From Takakia lepidozioides (Eukaryota; Streptophyta; Takakiopsida; Takakiales; Takakiaceae), in assembly GCA_030704615.1 (NCBI GenBank), contig CM060732.1:35507053-35571052 (forward strand): DNA of 64,000 bases, read 5' to 3'. How positions within the stretch are numbered: the stretch's first letter is position 1; every line of letters begins with the position of its first letter. The notes under the pieces are model-generated. The model was not told the DNA's origin and did not search any database. It saw nothing but the letters and a program-made list of their open reading frames with translations. Below are positions 56,381 to 64,000 of the stretch, in pieces. The position numbers and the translations under genes are program-made.

Positions 56381-57310
56381 TCTCACTTGGTCTCTCTCAT
56401 TTTGCTCCATTCAAGTGGGGGTGCTTAAGGAGTGTATGTCAGCATGCTCCAAAACAGCAAATGTGGCTGTTCGGGGTGAGTTTGGCATTCCGTCCTTAAG
56501 CTCCCAACGAGATGAATTCAAGGTCAGATGGTGGGGTCAACTGCAACATATGCCCAACACCAGATATCCTAAGTTAATCGACTCTAGATCTTGGAAACAG
56601 GACCGCCCTGTCAAACAGGCTAAGTCCTGGCAGAAGAGAGTAGTAGAGATCCTCAAGGACCTGGACCTGGATCCGCAAGTCTTGACCCTGCTGGATAAAT
56701 CTGACTTAGAGGCTGTAGTGTCCTCAGCCATGTCTGTTGCCATGAGATTGTCTAATGAAAATGAAGTTAGGCAGAAAACTTCCCTGAACTTGTTTCGAGT
56801 CTGTGACATGGGGGAGGACATCTTGGATGACCTCAAGGGTCTACCCACTCTCGGCACTAGACTGAAATTTAAACTCTGGGCAGGAAGCCTACCTTTGAAC
56901 AGCAAATAGAAGCAAAGAGGAAAGGGAGAGTGCAATTGCTCGTTGTGTGGGCAATCTGAAGACAGTATTCATTTTCTGATACACTGTCCGGGGTTCTCTC
57001 ACCAAAGAGACGCTCTCTTCAAATCTATTAAGGGGATTGTGCCTGTACCCATGTTTACCAACTTTGAAAGTCTCCAGGCTGAGCCAAAAGCCCAGGCCCT
57101 CCTGAGGCCTAGTTTTTGGGCAAATCACACACAGCAGATTGATGCTTGTGTGAAGGGATTTCTAGAGGATATCTGGAAAACCCGGATTAATTCTATATAT
57201 GGAGGTAAGTCTTACTACCAACATCATCCCCTGACAGAGGTAGGTTCTGTCCCTTTTGTTCCCGCTCAAACTGGGCGGGGGGGTCAATGGCCACAAGGCT
57301 ACGGCAAACA
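56381..57310 (+). pseudogene. LINE ORF2 3' end
   Basis: GVLKECMSACSKTANVAVRG, EFKVRWWGQLQHMPNTRYPK and the terminal motif SRLKFKL-like TRLKFKLWAGSLPLNSK, a stop, then CSLCGQ-like CGQSEDSIHFLIHCPGFSHQ in a new frame. This is the C-terminal zinc-knuckle region of non-LTR retrotransposons. The 5' part is missing. A frameshift near 56,910 breaks it. Confidence 0.7.
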
Positions 57311-58081
57311 ACGTCTTATGAGTACAATATCTCATTTTGCTTTGCTCTCTTGCATTTTGCTCATACCACCGTTTATCATATCTGCCGTCTCTTTTTGGCT
57401 CGCTTACTCACTTCTGCACTTTTCTGCTGCGGTTTAATAATCATTGGAGCGGGAGGTTGTGGCGCGTGGTGTGGAGTGACTGCAGAGTTTACAGGAAGCG
57501 GGAGCAATTTCAGGTATTCTAGATTCTAGTTTGTGTCAGGTGGCAAATTGCGCTTGTAGTTGCTTATATGCTATCTACGTAGTAAGGGGCAAGTTGCGGG
57601 AGCGATGTTTGGAGGGAGGCGCGTTCGTTTTTGGACGATGTTTAGGGTTTCGAGTAGACGGGATCTCGTGGGTTTTGCTGTGAGAGTGTTTTTGACGAGT
57701 AGGTAGTGTGCTAGGGTTTTGTTTGAAAAATAACCGGTTGAAGTTCAAGACTGCAGGAAAATTACCGATCATTTTAGATGAATCTAGGAAAGATGTCAAC
57801 ATATAACCGGTTGGACTTGGAAACATCAGGATCTCAACCGGTTATGCCCAAAAATCTCCCGAGGGCCCGCCCCCCACACTAAATGGTCTAAATTGTGTAG
57901 TCCTTTATGCGACATTATGGTGAGTGCACGTCCTCTTGACATTGAGTTATTCCGCTCCCCACTCTAGGTCCTCACGCGAATTTCTCCCCTCCAGAGCGCT
58001 CAATCTGTGCCTGTCTTTCTTTCTTTACACCTTGCGTTCGTGGAGTTCCTTCCCGCTGCAGTGCTAGTCTGATAGCAACTC
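57311..58081. other. Gene-free stretch upstream of 58,082
   Basis: No ORF with recognisable features. It includes pyrimidine-rich sequence directly upstream of the 58,082 ATG (CTTTCTTTCTTTACACC), which may be promoter or 5' untranslated region. Confidence 0.5.
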
Positions 58082-60694
58082 ATGGGCACAAGGCGGGATC
58101 TCATTTTCATTCAAGAAGGCGGCTCTGAGATCGCCAAGCTCCGCGCTCCTAAGACAGCTGCGGATGTTTTGAACGCTCTACGGCGTAATGGGGATTGGTT
58201 TGATCAAGAGGGAGTTCTGCTGCTTGGGAGCGATTCCTTGGACCCAGGAGACTATACCTTTAAGCAGGTTGATGCTCCTTCAACAATAGACACAAGTAAA
58301 GGCAGTGGTAAACCCTTCTCCCTGTCATCGGGGTTTTGTCATCGGGATAATTTAGGTTTTCATTTGCCGGTCTGAGTTTCTTAGGGCTCTGTGGCCTGAG
58401 TTTGCTGATAGTGAAGTTTTAAGTACTTAGGGTTTGTTGTCACCAGATCGTTTCAAGGTTATTGAAAGCTTTGCAAACTTTGTGAAGGCAGGCAAAAGCT
58501 CCACTTGCCTTCACTCCATAAATTTGAAAAGGGACAATTCTTCATGATTAGTTTGTTTCTTAGCTATGACTAGTGTTAGGGTAGTGACGTGCGGTTAACG
58601 ATCTCCCTTTGAAGGTGGGGTTACTTTATTTTCATACTTGCCCTCTAGACACCCGATGACAATGCAAATCAATAATTCTATTGTTGTCGCAAGTGTGCAC
58701 CGCAGCACTATAGTTCATTACTGCATGTTAGCCACACCTTACTGTGGGCCCAGGTTATGTAGATTCTTGGCACCTTGACTTCAGAATCTTTGCTTGATTA
58801 TGACCTGTTGTTCTACGAGCCCACATACTCATGAAGGTATGCAATTGTGATTGTGGGCAGGCACATTTGAATTCTTGCAAGACAATTTGCAAATTTTTTG
58901 GTTTCTTGGCTGCGTTGTGCACTCAGGGTTTCAACAGCTTCTCCCTATCCCGTGTGTGATCCTGTGTACGGTTGATACACGCAGTTTATTCATTCGATAG
59001 ATCCATGTTAACAAGTAAAATATGAGGAGGGTCCTTTGAAAGACACGGTTGTTTGTTATCTATATGTGGAATTCTGGTTGTGCACTACATGATAGATGCA
59101 ACTCAACAACATGGGTTGGTCACATACGTCTGTTGTGGGGATACTTCTCAAAGCTTTTGTAGCACCTACAGCAGGTAGCAGGGTTTTGCTTTTCTTCCTG
59201 CTTTTGTTGCTTTTCTTTGTTTTTTTGTCTTGAGTTCGAGTAGTTTAGGCAGTCAATGAACACAAGGTCTAAGTGTTCTGCATTCTTGTCTTCTTTTCTC
59301 TTCGGTGTGTTACGTTTTCCCAGTCTATATACATTGTCTATCACTGGCAAATATTTGGATATTTGCTTTTCTTTGTTTTCCGGAGCTGTTAGGGCTCGTG
59401 CTAAAATGTGTTTTGCTAGCTCTTTGAATGTCCAAGTTTTCCAGACTTAAAAGGACTATTATTTTCTTAAGGTCGGTCAGATTGCGGCAAATGAGGGCAG
59501 GTTTAAAGTGTTCTGCGTTCTTGTCTTCTTTTCTCTTTGGTGTGTTACGTTTTCCCAGTCTATATGCATTGTCTATCACTGTTGTGGTTCTTGCCAAGAT
59601 CCAAGTAGGGTACATGTATTGGTTGTGCAATTGTTGGTGTTATGATGATTGGTTGTAAGGCCAACCAGAATCTTTTGTCATTACGGCCATGGTGGGTTAA
59701 GCTTATGTCACTGTACAACTTCTCCCAGTAAAGCCTCTTCTGATCCCTTACAAGCTGATTGACCTCTTTACGCAGTTGGTAGTATCTAGACCAGAGCATT
59801 TTTTCATCTTTGATATTACAGCAGTCCTTATAGAGCGCCTGCCTCTCAGCAATCTTGAGCTTGATCTCATGGGTCCACCAATTTACTACTCTACCACAGA
59901 TAATTAGTTTCCTTCCTTCAGCAGCAAAAGTGGCAAAGCTCTCCCAAGAATGTACAGCACCTTCTACCTCCCTCCTTGTATCACCACGAGCAAGAGGAGA
60001 GATTGACTGTGTAAAGTGTGGGAGGGCCTCTTTCAAGGCCAGGACATACTCTGTGAGGGCCTTTCATCTTCCATACTTCCTAAGCTTGTATGTGGTGGTA
60101 CTGTGAATTGGGAAAGGCAGAGTGACATTTTCAAGCTCCATGGTGTAATGGCAATTGTTTAAGGTTCAGGGTTGCTGTAGTGGATAACATAGGAGGCTCT
60201 TTTGGTAGTGTTTCAGTAATGGGGCTCGTATCTTGGTATTTTGGTGTTGGACTGCAGGCTCAAGTCAGATCTCAAAGAAACGGAAGGTCATGGATTCAGA
60301 AGAAATGCCTGCAGCAAATGAGGTTCTTATGTCATCTTGGTTGCAGCCACTGGAGCGTCTACCTGATATGAAAGACCTGGAGACAGTTTTGGCGACTCCA
60401 GTGGAGCTTCCACCACAAGCGGTAATCGAAACAGTTGGATCAGGAGAAACAGGAGAAACGCCAAATTTGCAAGCCTTGAGAAGTTATATTACAGAAGTAT
60501 GCAGGCGGCCTTTTGATTTGACTGCAGGGGAGGCAACAATGTCACATCAGCTAGCTGACATGACAGCAAACGTTTTAAGGATGGTGGATCAAATGGTGGC
60601 AGCAAAAGATACATTGTCCTTAAGTTATGAGTTGGATTGCATTGCCCAAAGTACCACAGCTTCCACAAATATCCTCACTGCTCCATGTCTGTAA
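58082..60694 (+). CDS. Two-exon gene: header-like domain plus nuclear signal, unrecognised
   Basis: Exon 1 58,082-58,307 (ATG after TAGCAACTC; donor GTAAAC) and exon 2 60,258-60,694 (acceptor GACTGCAG; stop TAA) join in phase to 220 residues. Residues 1-65 (DLIFIQEGGSEIAKLRAPK, TAADVLNALRRNG, GVLLLGSDSLDPGDYTF) have the size and pattern of a small beta-grasp or Crinkler-like header, which is inference. The exon junction creates KKRKV, a classical nuclear signal. The rest is acidic and helical (LADMTANVLRMVDQMV). The 1.95-kb intron holds a direct repeat and an antisense LINE fragment. A GTAACG overlapping the stop could be a further donor, so the protein might continue. Confidence 0.45.
59269..59583. 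repeat. Direct repeat pair, unit about 76 bp
   Basis: 59,269-59,345 and 59,508-59,583 share AAGTGTTCTGC, TTCTTGTCTTCTTTTCTCTT and TTTTCCCAGTCTATA, differing at about four bases. It lies within the large intron of the 58,082 gene. Confidence 0.8.
59650..60145 (-). pseudogene. LINE ORF2 internal fragment in an intron
   Basis: The minus frame reads VVNWWTHEIKLKIAERQALY, YYQLRKEVNQLVRDQKRLYW, EKLYSDISLTHHGRNDKRFW, the linker between endonuclease and reverse transcriptase in plant LINEs. Neither domain is complete. It is antisense to the surrounding gene. Confidence 0.65.
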
Positions 60695-60846
60695 CGTAGA
60701 CTTAAAAAACCCAAGTTTACACCAAACAAATAACTTCATTTGTCCACTGGCTGTTCGTCTGCTATGTTCATGGTTTCCCACAACTGAAGTAGCTACTGCT
60801 CAGTGATGGCTCCCCATATACTACAGACTTGACGCAAGAATCTTAC

Positions 60847-61845
60847 ATCAACATTGTACACAGCCCCTATGTCAATCTTGTGAGCGCACTTGTCCCTTAT
60901 GGCCACCTCCATCCCAGCAGCATTGTGGAAGGACAAGTAACGCACATAGACGTCATGCTCCAAGGTGAACGAGAACTCCCTCCTCCCGAAAAAGGAGGGG
61001 TCGCACCCTGCATGCTTTCCATCTAGAGACCCCACACATGCAAAATTGCAGCCCCTTCTCTCTTGAGGACAAGCCATCTCTCATTGCTTCAAGTGTAAAC
61101 GGCTGCTAGAAGTCGCAGCTGATAGTTACAGCAGCAAAGAAGTGAAAGTGCGACTTGTAACAGCTACAGTTCCATTACTAAAATCATCCGCTCCACTTCA
61201 AATTCCTACAGGTCTCCATATATGTTAAAAATAAATAAATAACTTATACAAAAGAAAGCAGGGTACAAGATAGAATATTGAACAAGGAGTCCAAACGCAG
61301 CTACTCTAAGGTGGTAAACAAACAAAGAGAGATGACGAACTCCTGAGTCATTGACAAAGACCACATTATCTGGGAATTTACCTTGTCCATATGACAACCA
61401 CTTGTGCATCTCTGCGTAAGGAAACAACCTTCCTGGTAGCACATCAAACACGTGAGCTCAATCTACGGGCCTGGAATGCGAAGGTACGAAAACAGACGAT
61501 TCGCATCAACATCAACAATAGCGTCTGAATGAGGTGGCAAAGAGACCTAGCAGCTCAAAATGGCAGACCGGGCAGATCAGACCATTGTGCGTGTACACGC
61601 GCTGAATTCATGTGGAGTCGACCGATGAGATTATGACCAGACAAACCAATATGGGAGAAGACATAAACCAGGTCCTGCAATTCACACTGTCAGGCCATCC
61701 AAGACTTACCATAATAAAGCCGCAGATAGTCAGGGCTAAATCCTTCACACAGTTGGCAGGTTTCTGCAGTGTCTTTATTCGCATCTTCGTTCTCGTCAAA
61801 CTCCGCGCGGTCCTCATCCATGGGCTCCGGGGGTTGTTCTTTCAT
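60847..61845 (-). CDS. DNA primase small subunit (PRIM1/p48), first three exons
   Basis: Exons 61,845-61,710, 61,432-61,382 and 61,022-60,847 have GT-AG boundaries and joined phases (121 codons). After an acidic start (MKEQPPEPMDEDRAEF) come FSPDYLRLYYG, RLFPYAEMHKWLSYG, SFFGRREFSFTLEHDVYVRY and CAHKIDIGAVYNVD, which match the conserved N-terminus of eukaryotic primase. Primase starts RNA primers with polymerase alpha. The catalytic D-x-D region should follow, but I find no such exon on this strand down to 56 kb. The gene is therefore truncated or has a very long intron. ATG 61,845 is chosen as the first Met in a good context. Confidence 0.8.
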
Positions 61846-61978
61846 GGTCCTCGGAACGCGCCAGAGAGGAACCTCATCGTTGTCTTTGCCGGAGAACAAC
61901 GTTCGCAACCTCAAGCTTCGAGCAAAATTGTTGAATTCGGTGATGATTGAAGATCGGGAAGGGGGAAGAGGAATGTAA
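61846..61978. promoter_or_regulatory. Possible bidirectional promoter
   Basis: About 130 bp separate the primase ATG (minus) and the kinase-like ORF (plus). The two genes diverge. I see no clear TATA box, and the short distance is the only evidence for shared control. Confidence 0.3.
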
Positions 61979-62875
61979 TTGAGACTAAGGCCCAGGAGTT
62001 GTCGCTCGCTCTTTCAACAAGAGGTCAGGCCCGAACCGCACAACCGGTTTTGGTACGGGAGGCCGAAAACCTTCAGCGAGGGTCAACGGAAAACCGGCCA
62101 CGACGAAGGGTGCGACGACGACGAAACTACGTACCTCCTCACAGACGCGGGTCGACGTCTTAACCTATCAGATATTTCTGATCGCTGCCATTTTTTACTC
62201 AGCGTAGGCTATGCCTTCCAGCTAATGAAGAAAATGCATGACTCTGTTCCGGTAGTCCCAGGTCGCCGTGCCATGTTTTCTATGGAAAAGTCACCGGATG
62301 GAAGGAGGAGTATTTACTTTTATGATGACAAAGTGGCGAAGCACATTAGAGACTTTTCTAGTTATAGTGCTGACCAGGGGACGGATATTACCGTGATAAA
62401 GAGGGCTTATGTTGCTGCGAGAACATGTAAGTTTCTGCCGCAGATGGTGGCATTGCCTGTCGAAACTGCTCATGGATCCTACAGAGTTGAGTTTAGTCCT
62501 CTTGGATACCAATGCAGATTGGAGTCTGAAGAGGAATGCAGGTGGATGGCTCAGTGTGTCTGCCGAGCCTTATGTATCCTCCACAGTGCGGGCCTGGTGC
62601 ACAGGGATATCCGACTCCCAAATATTGTGCGCCTTTCAGATACAGATTTCATGCTCATCGACCTCGAATCTGTAGCAGATTTTCCTTTCAAATTGTTTGA
62701 TGGATTTCAGCCTTTCTCAGCCTGGTCTCCGGAGATGTATGAGGGCAACCAGTATACGCCCTTTTCAGACATGTATAGTGTTGGCAAACTCCTGGATGAG
62801 TATATCCCCGTAGACTTTATAAGGAAGCTCACTGACAAACAACTCAGTTCATCACAGGCATTACAACATCCTTAG
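61979..62875 (+). CDS. Atypical protein kinase-like ORF (Crinkler-kinase-like)
   Basis: A 298-codon frame. The core reads CVCRALCILHSAGLVHRDIR then LPNIVRL, an H-R-D catalytic loop with the expected Asn (His at residue 208), and FMLIDLESV, where D-L-E stands for the usual D-F-G. WSPEMYEG and SDMYSVGKLLDEY follow as the activation-segment end and F-helix. A possible ATP-binding Lys is in DDKVAKHI (about residue 120); no glycine loop is clear. H-R-D-I-R-x-P-N with L-I-D-x-E is typical of Crinkler (CRN) kinases as I recall them. The first in-frame ATG is at 62,225, inside the domain, so an upstream exon probably supplies the start. Confidence 0.6.
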   Translation: MRLRPRSCRSLFQQEVRPEPHNRFWYGRPKTFSEGQRKTGHDEGCDDDETTYLLTDAGRRLNLSDISDRCHFLLSVGYAFQLMKKMHDSVPVVPGRRAMFSMEKSPDGRRSIYFYDDKVAKHIRDFSSYSADQGTDITVIKRAYVAARTCKFLPQMVALPVETAHGSYRVEFSPLGYQCRLESEEECRWMAQCVCRALCILHSAGLVHRDIRLPNIVRLSDTDFMLIDLESVADFPFKLFDGFQPFSAWSPEMYEGNQYTPFSDMYSVGKLLDEYIPVDFIRKLTDKQLSSSQALQHP

Positions 62876-64000
62876 CTATCAGAGCTCATGCTGTGGGTTT
62901 ATCTTAATTCATCTCTCATTTTGTGACCTTTGATGTTTGCTGATGTTTGCTGATGTTTGTGCAAGTTGGTAAAACCTTGTCCTTAGTTGCTACATGTTTG
63001 AGGCTCTGCTCTTAAATCTGCAATTGGATTCTCTTTAACCTATATTCTCTGATTGACCTTTTGTACACTGTTTTATGGCACCTCCAGTTTTTCACATAAT
63101 TCTAGATGATCTAATCAAATAGACTTAAAAGAATGAGAGGTAATTGTTGCTGGCCAAATGAGTGGGAATCCCAGAAAACTGGAGCTGTTGGAATTCATTC
63201 TGATTGCACTGTAATTCTTGGTAAAAGGCGAAAGAGTTGTCTGCTCTGAGCTGGGCATCCCGCTTATTTGAGTCTGCGGTTCTTGCTTAAGCTTGTAGCA
63301 AAGTGGTTGTCTAATATGTTGGATGTGTCATTTGCAGGAGTTTTGACTAGAGGCGGTGGAAGCGACTGTTGATGCACTTGCTGTTGTGCACTTCTTCATG
63401 GGGACATTCGATGCCCTAATATCTTGGTTGATTTTAGGGGGCATTAAGGTGTTTGTTTGATCGATTTTGGTATTTCACAACCCATCACCAGTACTGAAGA
63501 TCGCAAGAGAGAGTGTGTGCAACTGGAAGTCATGTTGGAACATGTGCAGAAACTCGGCGATCTTGCTCATAGGGAGGGCATCCCTGCTGGGCGTGTACAC
63601 TGAATATTGATATGTGCATAATGTTGCTACGAAGAACTTAGTTCTTGGAGACAAGTGTTGCTGGTTTAATTTTTGGAAACCCATGAACCTCATTCTGCCA
63701 TCGTGTACTCTAGGAGAATGAACCAAAGATTCTTGTACCCAGAGTGTATAGAGGTTTTTTTGGTCAAGGTCCAATAGATCTGTACAGTACAATGACAGCA
63801 CTGTTTTTCTTAATGTTTAGGAGATGTCTTTGTTGGCCTTACTGGATTTTTTGGACTCTGCAGATGGCCTTGGCCATGATAGCCTCAGTTAGTTACTCCA
63901 TGATTTCAAATTCGAGTCAGCAATCCCTTGATGCACTCTTATCTTGTTCTCCGGCACGTCGTGTTGAATGTTGCCATTGAGGCAGGATTTGACCTCCGCA
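62876..64000. other. 3' flank, no gene assigned
   Basis: Probable 3' untranslated region and spacer. A minus-strand open frame (63,801-63,475) shows no recognisable domain. Three copies of TTGATGTTTGC near 62,930-62,960 are a small tandem repeat. Confidence 0.45.

Noticed and set aside
63475-63801. 108-codon minus-strand ORF near the window end
   Set aside because: No recognisable domain, no joined exons, and no context that supports coding.

Overview
The window is eukaryotic nuclear DNA from the green plant lineage. The evidence is genes with GT-AG introns, a plastid-type acyl-ACP thioesterase with an N-terminal extension, retrotransposon primer sites matching plant initiator tRNA-Met, a chromodomain-bearing Ty3/gypsy element, MULE-like transposases, LINEs, a tRNA-derived SINE and hAT-type MITEs. 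The dense nested repeats and the few compact host genes would suit a charophyte such as Chara, but this is inference and no host marker gene proves it. Nothing is bacterial.

Layout. 1-19,645: a large nested fold-back of transposons. Two arms made of GGCGCC-centred palindrome arrays plus the 5' half of a SWIM-type DDE transposase gene (left arm 1-5.23 kb on +, right arm 16.5-19.6 kb on -) enclose a broken Athila/Tat-like gypsy element (5.24-14.2 kb) and a second MULE-like transposase split into oppositely oriented halves (14.2-16.2 kb). 19.6-20.8 kb holds two facing coiled-coil ORFs. 24.5-27.4 kb is a complete seven-exon acyl-ACP thioesterase gene on the minus strand, the best host gene here. 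28-34 kb is a graveyard of small elements: dispersed repeats, two hAT MITEs with 8-bp target duplications, a LINE 3' end and a SINE. 34.7-35.6 kb holds the leucine zipper and C-terminus of a bZIP factor. 36.7-37.7 kb is a Penelope-like reverse transcriptase relic.

38.6-54.9 kb is a chromovirus nest. A near-complete element (44,759-51,725) with two 726-bp LTRs that differ at about four positions sits inside an older, opposite-strand copy of the same family, with a 5-bp target duplication (TACTG). Next to it a gag fragment and an integrase fragment flank a SWIM transposon copy (39.19-42.89 kb) that preserves most of the transposase gene, including an intron and the SWIM zinc finger.

55.0-56.0 kb carries a minus-strand gene relic with the circularly permuted motif order of beta-class DNA amino-methyltransferases. 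56.4-57.3 kb is a LINE 3' fragment. 58.1-62.9 kb contains a two-exon gene for a small protein with a possible ubiquitin-like header and a nuclear localisation signal, three exons of the DNA primase small subunit on the opposite strand, and, head-to-head with primase, an atypical kinase-like ORF that resembles Crinkler-type kinases.

Most transposon genes here are frameshifted or truncated. The thioesterase is intact, the two-exon gene and the kinase ORF are open, and the primase and bZIP genes are seen only in part.
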